NCBI GenBank assembly: GCA_963714455.1
Contig: CAVQON010000015.1
Coordinates: 248,001-312,000 of the forward strand
Source of the DNA: CAVQGZ01 sp963714455
Lineage (GTDB): Bacteria; Actinomycetota; Actinomycetes; Jiangellales; Jiangellaceae
Length of the DNA: 64,000 bases
Direction: 5' to 3'
Below the pieces are notes generated by a model. That model was not told where the DNA came from. It worked only from the letters and a program-made list of their open reading frames with translations, and ran no database searches. Below are positions 25,261-32,943 of this stretch, in pieces; position 1 is the first letter of the stretch, and every line of letters starts with the position of its first letter. A program made the translations under genes and the position numbers.

Positions 25261-26550
25261 TCACCCGGTCGCGGCGGCGCCCAGGGCGACACGCAGCGAC
25301 GCGTCGTCCCAGCGGTGGGGACGACGCTGCGTTCGCTCGGTCAGCACGCGGACGGCGATCTCGGGGCGGCCACCGCGGATGGCGGCGTCGACCAGCACGT
25401 CTTCGACCACCTCGCGCTGGGCGCGCGAGCCACCCCACCGGTACATGCTCGGGCGCAAGGAGTCGAGGGCGTCGGCGCATCGGCCCGGCTGCCCGTCGAC
25501 GTAGTCGGCCAGTGCGGTCGCGAGCGGGGCGAGCAGGTCGGGCGCGCCCGGGGCGGCCATCGTCGCGGCGTTGCGGGCGAGACGTCGCAGGTCGTCGCCC
25601 CGGTGCTGGACGGCGAGACCCACGGCGGCGTGGAACCCCACGTACATGCTCGGCACCTGGGCCACCCACTCGGCCGGGACGGCGCCGGCGCGTCCGTCGG
25701 TGGGGTCGTCACCCGGGCCGAGCAGCCCGCACAGCCGACAGCGCATGAGCAGGGTTCCGTTGTCGACGACGTGGCGGAAAGGGTCGCACTCCGGCCCGGA
25801 CAGCGTCGTGAGCCGGTCGAGGGTGCCCGGCCCGTCCCCGAGGGCGAGGGAGTGCAGGGCCGCGTGCCAGCCGAGGTGGTGCACGTAGTCGCCGGTGGGG
25901 TCCATGCCGGCGCGGAAGCCGTCGAGCCAGCTCAGGCCCTCGTCGTGGTTCGCCGTCTCGACGTTCACGTGCGAGAGCAGGTGGGCGGCCGTCACCGACG
26001 TCGGCTGGACGTCGAGCGCGCGCCAGGCCATCTCGCCCGCCTCGACGAAGCGGCCCTCCTCCTGCTCGACGAACCCGAGCATGCAGAGCAGGTAGGGATG
26101 CTCGCCCAGCACTCGGCGGCTCGGCTCGTACACGGCCCGCACCGCGTCCTGGACGTCGATGCGGGTGGAGCGCTCGACGATCGTGGCGGCCAGCCCGACC
26201 CCGAGCAGGTCACGCGGGTGGGCGGCGGCATGGGCGAGGCCGACGTGCTGGGCTGCCCACATGCCCTGCCCGACGAGCAGGCCGAGAAACCCGATGGCCG
26301 ACTGCTCGAAGTCGGTGGCCCTCGCTGCGGCCAGCGTCCGGGCCGCCGCTGTCGATCGCGACGCGCTCGCCGGGTCGGCCAGTGCCACCACGGCGTGCGG
26401 CAGCGCGAAGGTCGGGTCGGCCGCGATGGCAGCGCGCGCGGCGTCGGCCACTCCTCCGTCGTGGCGCAGCGAGCGGTCGACGGCGTCGTCGAGCAGCGCG
26501 ACGGCCTCCGGCGTGCCGGAGACCGGGTTGCCGAGCGCGTCGCGGGTCAC
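25261..26550 (-). CDS. TTC38-like tetratricopeptide-repeat protein
   Basis: A 429-aa helical protein without signal peptide or membrane helix. It resembles the TTC38 family: DYVHHLGWHAALHSLALGD near residue 225 matches the diagnostic HHLxWHxALxxLxxGD helix, and other Ala-rich helix pairs read as divergent TPRs. Two cysteine pairs occur in LLMRCRLCGLLG near residue 270. Function is unknown, perhaps a scaffold. The GTG start is 1 bp downstream of ilvE, so it is the last gene of a serA/leuB-ilvE transcription unit, an unexpected place for it. Confidence 0.75.
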   Translation of the reverse strand: MTRDALGNPVSGTPEAVALLDDAVDRSLRHDGGVADAARAAIAADPTFALPHAVVALADPASASRSTAAARTLAAARATDFEQSAIGFLGLLVGQGMWAAQHVGLAHAAAHPRDLLGVGLAATIVERSTRIDVQDAVRAVYEPSRRVLGEHPYLLCMLGFVEQEEGRFVEAGEMAWRALDVQPTSVTAAHLLSHVNVETANHDEGLSWLDGFRAGMDPTGDYVHHLGWHAALHSLALGDGPGTLDRLTTLSGPECDPFRHVVDNGTLLMRCRLCGLLGPGDDPTDGRAGAVPAEWVAQVPSMYVGFHAAVGLAVQHRGDDLRRLARNAATMAAPGAPDLLAPLATALADYVDGQPGRCADALDSLRPSMYRWGGSRAQREVVEDVLVDAAIRGGRPEIAVRVLTERTQRRPHRWDDASLRVALGAAATG

Positions 26551-26551
26551 C

Positions 26552-27634
26552 TCAGGTGATCCGGTGCATCCAGCCGTAGCGGTCGTCCACGCGGCCGTAC
26601 TGCAGGTCGACGAGAGCCTTGCGCAGCCCGAGGGTGACGGGGCCCGGCTGGCCGTCGCCGATCCTCAGCTCGCCACCGTCCCACGCGAGCCGTCCGACCG
26701 GGGTGACGACGGCGGCCGTCCCGCAGGCGAACACCTCGGTGATCTCACCGCTGGCGGCGCCGTCCTGCCACTCCTCGATCGACACCTTGCGCTCCACGAC
26801 GTCCATCCCCTGCTCGGCGGCGAGGGTGAGGATCGACGAGCGGGTGATGCCCTCCAGGATCGTGCCGGTCAGCTCGGGGGTGACCAGCGTGCCGTCGGCG
26901 TGGACGAAGAACAGGTTCATGCCGCCCAGCTCTTCGACCCACGTCCGCTCGACGGCGTCGAGGAACACGACCTGCTGGCACCCGTGGGCCGTCGCCTGCT
27001 GCTGGGCCAGCAGGCTTGCCGCGTAGTTTCCGGCGCACTTGGCCGCGCCGGTGCCCCCGGGGGCCGCCCGGGAGTAGTCGGTCGACAGCCAGATCGACAC
27101 GCCGGCGACGCCGGTGGCGAAGTACGGCCCGGCCGGCGAGGCGATCAGGCAGAACGTCACCTGGTTCGCCGGACGCACACCCAGAAAGGCCTCCGAGGCG
27201 AACATGAACGGACGCAGGTAGAGGCTGGTCTCCGGGGCGCTCGGCACCCAGGCGACGTCGGCGGCGACGAGGGCGTCGATGGCGGCGACGAAGTCGTCGG
27301 CGTCCAGCGTCGGCAGGGCGAGGCGGCGGGCGCTGGCCTGGAATCGCACCGCGTTGGCCTCGGGCCGAAACGCCCACACGGAGCCGTCGGCGTGCCGGTA
27401 GGCCTTGAGCCCCTCGAAGATGGCCTGGGCGTAGTGCAGGACGGCTGATGCCGGGTCCATCGACAGCGGGGCGTAGCCGCGTAGGGAGGCGTCGTGCCAG
27501 CCGGCGTCCGGCGTCCAGGTGGCGGTGACCATGTGGTCGGTGAAGCGCGTCCCGAATCCAGGGTTGGCCAGGGTCGCCTCGCGCTCGTCCGCGGGGGTGG
27601 CGGCAGCCAGGCGGTGCTCGTAGGTGAGGGTCAT
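26552..27634 (-). CDS. ilvE: Branched-chain amino acid aminotransferase
   Basis: PLP class IV aminotransferase catalysing the last step of Leu, Ile and Val synthesis. The 360-aa protein has LHYAQAIFEGLKAYR, SLYLRPFMFA, the PLP lysine in GAAKCAGNYAASLLAQ near residue 200, EELGGMNLFFV and GTAAVVTPVG near the end. The ATG overlaps the leuB stop as ATGA, so the two are translationally coupled. Confidence 0.97.
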   Translation of the reverse strand: MTLTYEHRLAAATPADEREATLANPGFGTRFTDHMVTATWTPDAGWHDASLRGYAPLSMDPASAVLHYAQAIFEGLKAYRHADGSVWAFRPEANAVRFQASARRLALPTLDADDFVAAIDALVAADVAWVPSAPETSLYLRPFMFASEAFLGVRPANQVTFCLIASPAGPYFATGVAGVSIWLSTDYSRAAPGGTGAAKCAGNYAASLLAQQQATAHGCQQVVFLDAVERTWVEELGGMNLFFVHADGTLVTPELTGTILEGITRSSILTLAAEQGMDVVERKVSIEEWQDGAASGEITEVFACGTAAVVTPVGRLAWDGGELRIGDGQPGPVTLGLRKALVDLQYGRVDDRYGWMHRIT

Positions 27635-28695
27635 GCGTGCTCCTGCTGGGCGGCGGCCTTCTCGACGGCCTCGGTGATGGCGTCGCCGACCTCGTGTGTG
27701 CTGCGGGGGCCGGCCGGACGGGTGGCGAGGTCGGTGGCGACCGCCTGCTCGATCAGGGCCGCCTGCGCGGTGTGGCCGAGGTGGTCGAGCAGCATGCCGG
27801 CCGACAGGATCGCGGCGGTGGGGTCGGCCTTGGCCTGACCGGCGATGTCGGGTGCCGAGCCGTGCACCGGTTCGAACATCGAGGGAAAGGTGGCGTCCGG
27901 GTTGATGTTGCCGCTGGCGGCCAACCCGATGCCGCCGGTGACGGCTGCGGCCAGGTCGGTGACGATGTCGCCGAACAGGTTGTCGGTGACGATCACGTCG
28001 AAGCGCGCCGGGTCTTGCACCAAGAAGATCGTGGCGGCGTCCACGTGCAGGTAGTCGACAGACACGTCGGGGAACTCGGCCCCGACGGCCTCGACGGTGC
28101 GCCGCCAGAGGTGTCCGGCGTGCACGAGGACGTTGTGCTTGTGCACCAGGGTCAGCTTCTGGCGAGGGCGCCCAGCGGCCCGACGGAACGCGTCACGGAC
28201 GACCCGCTCGACGCCGTAGGCGGTGTTGATGCTCACCTCGGTGGCGATCTCGTGCGGGGTGCCGGTGCGCACCGCTCCCCCGTTGCCCACGTAGGGGCCT
28301 TCGGTGCCCTCGCGGACGACGACGAAGTCGACCTCCCCCGGATCGGCGAGAACCGAGGCGACGCCGGGGTACAGCCGGCCGGGACGCAGGTTGACGTAGT
28401 GGTCGAACGCGAAGCGCAGCCGCAGCAGCAGACCACGCTCGAGCACGCCGCTCGGCACCGAGGGGTCGCCCACCGCGCCCAGCAGGATGGCGTCGTGGCC
28501 GGCCAGCTCGTCCAGCACGGAGTCGGGCAGGGCCTCGCCCGTGGCGTGCCACCGACGGGCGCCGAGGTCGTACTCCGTGGTGTCGACGGTGATGCCGTCG
28601 GCGGCTACCGCCGCCCGCAGAACCTTCAGCGCCTCGGTGACAACCTCTGTTCCGATGCCATCCCCGGGGATGGACGCCAACGTCAGCCTCGACAT
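27631..28695 (-). CDS. leuB: 3-isopropylmalate dehydrogenase
   Basis: NAD-dependent decarboxylating dehydrogenase, third step of leucine biosynthesis. The 354-aa protein has GDGIGTEV at the N-terminus, LLLRLRFAFDHYVNLRP (substrate arginines), DNLFGDIVTDLAA (metal Asp) and EPVHGSAPDIAGQ with the NAD loop. It lies 33 bp downstream of serA and overlaps ilvE by 4 bp. Confidence 0.97.
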   Translation of the reverse strand: MSRLTLASIPGDGIGTEVVTEALKVLRAAVAADGITVDTTEYDLGARRWHATGEALPDSVLDELAGHDAILLGAVGDPSVPSGVLERGLLLRLRFAFDHYVNLRPGRLYPGVASVLADPGEVDFVVVREGTEGPYVGNGGAVRTGTPHEIATEVSINTAYGVERVVRDAFRRAAGRPRQKLTLVHKHNVLVHAGHLWRRTVEAVGAEFPDVSVDYLHVDAATIFLVQDPARFDVIVTDNLFGDIVTDLAAAVTGGIGLAASGNINPDATFPSMFEPVHGSAPDIAGQAKADPTAAILSAGMLLDHLGHTAQAALIEQAVATDLATRPAGPRSTHEVGDAITEAVEKAAAQQEHA

Positions 28696-28728
28696 GGCGC
28701 CGAAGCCTAGTTGGCCCGGGGTGTTGCC

Positions 28729-30318
28729 TCAGTCGACGAGGTCGACAGCGCGACCGAAGTCGGCGCCGATCTCGTCCAGCATGTGGTGCAGCAGCTCGCC
28801 GGGGATGGCGGAGTCGACCGTCATGCACACCAGTGCCTGCCCGCCCTTGGCGTCACGGCTGACCTGCATGCCGGCGATGTTGATCGACTCCTCGCCCAGC
28901 AGCTGACCAACGGTGCCGACGATGCCGGGCCGGTCGGCGTAGCGCATGAAGAGCATGTGCTCGGTGGGCTGCAGCTCGATGTCGTAGCCGTCCAGCTCGA
29001 CGAGCTTCTCGACGTGGCGGGTGCCGGCGAGGGTGCCCGACACCGAGTGCACGCGGCCGTCGGTGAGCGTGCCGCGCACCGTCACCAGGTTGCGGTAGTG
29101 CGGGCTGTCCTCGTCGGTGATGAGGCGCACCTCGACGTCGCGGTCGGCGGCGATCACCGGCGCGTTCACGTAGCTGACAGCCTCGGACACGACGTCGGTG
29201 AAGACCCCCTTCAGGGCCGCGAGCTCGAGGATCTTGACGTCCTCCGTCGCGATCTCTCCACGTACCTCGACGTCGATCTGGCAGGCCACGCCCCCGGCGA
29301 GGCTGGTGAAGATGCGGCCGAGCTTCTCGGCCAGGGGGATGCCGGGACGCACCTCTTCGGCGATCGGCCCACCCTTGACGTTCACGGCGTCCGGCACGAG
29401 CTCGCCTGCCAGGGCGAGGCGCACGGAGCGGGCCACGGCGACGCCGGCCTTCTCCTGGGCCTCCTCGGTCGAGGCGCCCAGGTGGGGCGTGACGACGGTG
29501 TTGGCGAGCTCGAACAGCGGCGAGTCGGTGCAGGGCTCGCTGGCGTACACGTCGAGGCCGGCCGCAGCCAGGCGGCCCTCCTTGAGGGCGGAGTAGAGCG
29601 CGGCCTCGTCCACGATGCCGCCCCGGGCGGCGTTGATGAGGATCGCGGTGGGCTTGGTCTTGGCGAGGGCTGCGTCATCGATGAGCCCGAGGGTCTCCGG
29701 CGTCTTCGGCAGGTGGACGCTGATCGCGTCGCTCTGGGCAAGAAGCTCGTCGAGCGAGACGAGGCGCACGCCCATCTGGGCGGCGCGCACGGCCGGCACG
29801 TACGGGTCGTAGGCGAGGATCTTCATGCCGAACGACGACAGCCGCTGAGCGACCAGCACGCCGATGCGACCGAGGCCGACGATGCCGGCGGTCTTCTCGT
29901 ACAGCTCGACCCCGGAGAACTTGCTGCGCTTCCACTCGGAGTTCTTCAGCGAGGCGTCGGCGGCTGGGATGTGCCGAGCAGTGGCCAGCAGCAGGCCGAT
30001 CGCGAGCTCGGCGGCGCTGACGATGTTGGAGGTCGGGGCGTTCACGACCATGACGCCGGCCTGAGTCGCCGCCTTGACGTCGACGTTGTCGAGTCCGACC
30101 CCGGCACGGGCGATCACCTTGAGCTTGGCGGCGGCGGCGATCGCCTCGGCGTCCACGCGGGTGGCACTGCGGACGAGGATCGCGTCCACATCGGCGATGG
30201 CGGGGATGAGCTCGCCGCGGTTGGCGCCGTCGCAGCGGCGGATCTCGAAGTCGGGGCCGAGCGCGTCCACCGTGGCGGGCGAGAGCTCTTCAGCGATCAG
30301 AACGATGGGCTTGCTCAC
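28729..30318 (-). CDS. serA: D-3-phosphoglycerate dehydrogenase, long form with ASB and ACT domains
   Basis: First step of serine biosynthesis. The 529-aa type I enzyme has a substrate/Rossmann core with GLGRIGVLVAQRL, catalytic Arg in INAARGGIVDE, catalytic His in PHLGASTEEAQ, an intervening ASB domain, and a C-terminal ACT domain (YADRPGIVGTVGQLLG) that binds serine for feedback inhibition. The frame is open far upstream to 31242, but the GTG at 30318 has AAAGG 7 nt before it and starts the conserved VSKPIVLIAEE. It heads the serA-leuB-ilvE-TTC38 string. Confidence 0.97.
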   Translation of the reverse strand: MSKPIVLIAEELSPATVDALGPDFEIRRCDGANRGELIPAIADVDAILVRSATRVDAEAIAAAAKLKVIARAGVGLDNVDVKAATQAGVMVVNAPTSNIVSAAELAIGLLLATARHIPAADASLKNSEWKRSKFSGVELYEKTAGIVGLGRIGVLVAQRLSSFGMKILAYDPYVPAVRAAQMGVRLVSLDELLAQSDAISVHLPKTPETLGLIDDAALAKTKPTAILINAARGGIVDEAALYSALKEGRLAAAGLDVYASEPCTDSPLFELANTVVTPHLGASTEEAQEKAGVAVARSVRLALAGELVPDAVNVKGGPIAEEVRPGIPLAEKLGRIFTSLAGGVACQIDVEVRGEIATEDVKILELAALKGVFTDVVSEAVSYVNAPVIAADRDVEVRLITDEDSPHYRNLVTVRGTLTDGRVHSVSGTLAGTRHVEKLVELDGYDIELQPTEHMLFMRYADRPGIVGTVGQLLGEESINIAGMQVSRDAKGGQALVCMTVDSAIPGELLHHMLDEIGADFGRAVDLVD

Positions 30319-30401
30319 AGAGAGGCCTTTCACGCCGCCCCTTCGAGGGGGCGAAGACGGGGGCAAAGAGACCAGGCACACCACTGGGCCTGCGGTCGTC
30401 C

Positions 30402-30407
30402 ATCCTA
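30402..30407 (-). promoter_or_regulatory. Possible serA -10 box
   Basis: TAGGAT on the minus strand, about 85 nt upstream of the serA GTG. The 5' UTR it would give contains a CGCCCC/GGGGCG hairpin just before the Shine-Dalgarno. No good -35 is seen. The 218-bp spacer between serA and the gene at 30537 holds nothing else I can identify. Confidence 0.35.
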
Positions 30408-30536
30408 GGCCACCGTCGGGACCGGGCCCGGCCCCCTCTCCCGCGATCTTGGCGCCCGGGCTGCATCCGCGCGCCCATGTGGCTACCGCGCCTTGATCGC
30501 GGCGGTGGGGGTGGTGGGGTGGGGGTGGGGGTGGTC

Positions 30537-31128
30537 TCAGGAGCCGGGCCGCTGGTTGGCTCGTGACCGCTCGACGGTGGTGGTGATCCGCCTTGCGCGG
30601 GTGGTGGGGGTCTTGGCCATGGCGATGCTCGCCAGGTAGCCCTTGCGCGCCGATGGCGGGAACGCGTCGAAGTTGGCGCGGGCCACGGGGTCGTCGTCGA
30701 AGGCGGCGGCCAGGTCGTCGGGCACCTCGAGGTTCTCCGGCCCGTCGATGGTCGTCCACGAGCCGTCGTCCTTGGCGCGCTGGATGGCGGCAGCACCGGC
30801 CGGCCGCATCCGTCCGGCTGCTTCGAGGCGCACGATGCGTTCCTTGTTGGGCTTGGACCACACGCTGCCCTTGCGCCGCGGGCTGATCCAGAGCAGCGAC
30901 CGGCGCTCGTCCAGCACCTTGACGCTCGCATCGATCCAGCCGTAGCTGAGCAGGACGGTGATCATGTCTTCGTAGTCGACCCTCGCGTGGTCGGAGCCGG
31001 GGTCGCGCGCGCACCAGCCAGACACCGCTCGGGCGCTCGTGGTGCTCGACCAGCCAGGCGTCGAGGTCGTCGGCGTCGCTGACGGTGAGCATCGGCTTGC
31101 CGTCGGGAGCCACCTCTTCGAGGGCCAT
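30537..31128 (-). pseudogene. YdeI/OmpD-associated family gene, frameshifted
   Basis: The N-terminal part (MALEEVAPDGKPMLTVSDADDL..., ATG at 31128) and the rest (from HARVDYEDMITVLLSYGWID onward, ending SRANQRPGS) together match one YdeI/OmpD-associated family protein of about 195 aa. They lie in different frames. The switch falls near 31000-31015, within or next to a GCGCGCGC run, and needs one base removed or two added. The C-terminal half has the family's LWISPRRKGSVWSKPNKERI and helical tail. Family members are linked to stress and antimicrobial peptide responses. It is either broken or a sequencing artefact. Confidence 0.7.
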
Positions 31129-31178
31129 GGCGAGAGGCTGCCATGCGGTCGTCGTGCGCCTGCCCCCAGTGGCGAGAT

Positions 31179-31238
31179 AGGTGCTTGACGAGGCATAGGT
31201 GTGCTTGACGAGGGGCACACACCTCGTCAAGCACACCT
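31179..31238. repeat. 17-bp perfect inverted repeat plus extra direct copy, downstream of ilvC
   Basis: AGGTGTGCTTGACGAGG (31197-31213) and its exact reverse complement (31222-31238) flank an 8-nt loop. A third, slightly shorter copy AGGTGCTTGACGAGG lies at 31179-31193 in direct orientation. The hairpin lies 53 bp past the ilvC stop in the direction of ilvBNC transcription, so it may be the operon terminator. It has no T-run. The threefold core TGCTTGACGAGG could equally be a protein-binding site. Confidence 0.7.
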
Positions 31239-31290
31239 TCACCCAGGTGACGTGATCATTGGCGCGGCGGGCGGACGGGCAGCGCGGGGG

Positions 31291-32319
31291 TCAGCGGGCG
31301 GCGGTGCCTTCGGTGTAGTCGTCGTCCGCGGTCTTGATCCAGCTCATCAGGCCGCGCAGCTCGCGTCCGACGCCCTCGATCGGGTGCGTCTCGCCGGCCT
31401 CGCGCAGCGCCTTGAACTCCGGCGCTCCCGCGTCCTGGTCGGCGATGAAGCGGGCGGCGAAGGTGCCGTCCTTGATCTCGTCGAGCACCTCGCCCATCCG
31501 GGCCTTGACCGAGGCGTCGATCAGGCGCGGGCCGGAGACGTAGTCGCCGTACTCCGCCGTGTCCGACACCGACCAGCGCTGCTTGGCGATGCCGCCCTCA
31601 TACATGAGGTCGACGATCAGCTTGAGCTCGTGCAGGCACTCGAAGTAGGCGACCTCGGGCTGGTAGCCGGCCTCGGTGAGCGTCTCGAACCCGGCCTGCA
31701 CCAGCGCCGACACGCCGCCGCACAGCACGGCCTGCTCGCCGAACAGGTCGGTCTCGCACTCCTCGGCGAAGGTCGTCTTGATCGCGCCGGCGCGTGTCCC
31801 GCCGATGGCTTTCGCGTACGACAGCGTCAGCGGCCAGGCCCCACCGGTGGCGTCCTGCTCGACGGCGACGAGGACGGGGACGCCGCGCCCGGCCGAGTAC
31901 TCGCGGCGCACCAGGTGGCCGGGGCCCTTCGGGGCGACCATGCAGACGTCCACGCCGGCCGGGGGGTTGACGTAGCCGAAGCGGATGTTGAAGCCGTGGC
32001 CGAAGAACAGCGCGTCGCCGTCGACCAGGTTGGGCTCGATCGCCGAGGTGTAAAGGTCGCGCTGGGCAGGGTCCGGCGCGAGCACGACGATCACGTCGGC
32101 CTCCTCGCACGCCTCGAACGGGGTGAGGACGCGCAGGCCCTCGGCCTCGGCCTTCGCCCGGCTGGCCGAGCCCTCGGGCAGGCCGACGCGCACGTCGACG
32201 CCGGAGTCGCGCAGCGACAGCGCGTGCGCGTGCCCCTGGCTGCCGTAGCCGAGCACGGCTACGTGTCGGTTCGCGATGATCGAGAGGTCGGCGTCGTCGT
32301 CGTAGAACAGCTCAGCCAC
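31291..32319 (-). CDS. ilvC: Ketol-acid reductoisomerase, class I
   Basis: NADPH-dependent isomeroreductase, second common step of Val and Ile biosynthesis. The 342-aa protein has GYGSQGHAHALSLRDSG (nucleotide loop), KGPGHLVRREY, and the metal-binding KTTFAEECETDLFGEQAVLCGG stretch. The GTG start follows ilvN by 57 bp, with GAGGAG about 12 nt upstream. It is the last gene of ilvB-ilvN-ilvC. Confidence 0.97.
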   Translation of the reverse strand: MAELFYDDDADLSIIANRHVAVLGYGSQGHAHALSLRDSGVDVRVGLPEGSASRAKAEAEGLRVLTPFEACEEADVIVVLAPDPAQRDLYTSAIEPNLVDGDALFFGHGFNIRFGYVNPPAGVDVCMVAPKGPGHLVRREYSAGRGVPVLVAVEQDATGGAWPLTLSYAKAIGGTRAGAIKTTFAEECETDLFGEQAVLCGGVSALVQAGFETLTEAGYQPEVAYFECLHELKLIVDLMYEGGIAKQRWSVSDTAEYGDYVSGPRLIDASVKARMGEVLDEIKDGTFAARFIADQDAGAPEFKALREAGETHPIEGVGRELRGLMSWIKTADDDYTEGTAAR

Positions 32320-32376
32320 GTCAGGGGGCTCCTCGTCTGGTGGGGTGGTGCGTCGGGGTCTGGGGGTCGAGAGCGC

Positions 32377-32943
32377 TCAGGCGCTGCGGTCGGCAGCGCG
32401 CAGCGTACGGTCCGTCATCGAGCGGCCACCCCGGCTCAGGGCGACCATGCCCGACTGGGCCAGCTCGCGGATGCCGTAGGGCTCGAGCACGCGCAGCAGG
32501 GCCTGCAGCTTGGCAGCGGTGCCGGTCGCCTCGATCGTGACGGCGTCGGGGGCGACGTCGACGACCTTGGCCCGGAAGAGCTCGACGGTCTCCAGCACGT
32601 GCGAACGGGAGTTGACGTCGGCCTTCACCTTGACCAGCAGCATCTCGCGCTGCACGGACGCCTCGGTGTCGAGCTCGACGATCTTGATCACGTTGATCAG
32701 CTTGTTCAGCTGCTTGGTGACCTGCTCCAGCGGAAGCCCCTCGACGCCCACGACCATGGTCATGCGCGAGACGGTCTCGTGCTCGGTCGGCCCGACCGAC
32801 AGCGAGTGGATGTTGAACCCGCGCCGAGCGAACAACCCGGCCACGCGAGCCAGCACGCCGGGCTTGTTCTCCACGAGAACCGACAGGGTGTGCAGCGTGC
32901 GCTCGCCGCTGCCGGTCACCCGCTCGAACGACCGGTCCGGCAT
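32377..32943 (-). CDS. ilvN: Acetolactate synthase small (regulatory) subunit
   Basis: Regulatory subunit (188 aa) that gives acetolactate synthase its valine feedback inhibition. The N-terminal ACT domain has LSVLVENKPGVLARVAGLF and GFNIHSLSVGPTE, and a second ACT-like domain with EATGTAAKLQALLRVLEPYG follows. The ATG overlaps the ilvB stop (TGATG), so expression is coupled to the catalytic subunit. Confidence 0.96.
   Translation of the reverse strand: MPDRSFERVTGSGERTLHTLSVLVENKPGVLARVAGLFARRGFNIHSLSVGPTEHETVSRMTMVVGVEGLPLEQVTKQLNKLINVIKIVELDTEASVQREMLLVKVKADVNSRSHVLETVELFRAKVVDVAPDAVTIEATGTAAKLQALLRVLEPYGIRELAQSGMVALSRGGRSMTDRTLRAADRSA

Noticed and set aside
22540..26559. A 1,339-codon open frame on the plus strand
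   Set aside because: It runs antisense through FAH, cimA, the TTC38-like gene and part of their spacers. It is Gly/Arg/Val/His-rich with no domain, typical of the mirror frame of high-GC genes.
30319..30407. Possible upstream ORF or leader before serA
   Set aside because: An ATG after the TAGGAT box opens a frame overlapping the serA start, but it has no run of serine codons and no terminator with a T-run, only a short GC hairpin.
30319..31242. A long N-terminal extension of SerA, since the frame stays open upstream
   Set aside because: The conserved protein begins at the GTG at 30318 with a good Shine-Dalgarno. Part of the extension is the N-terminal fragment of the YdeI-like gene, and the rest is Arg/Pro-rich shadow sequence.
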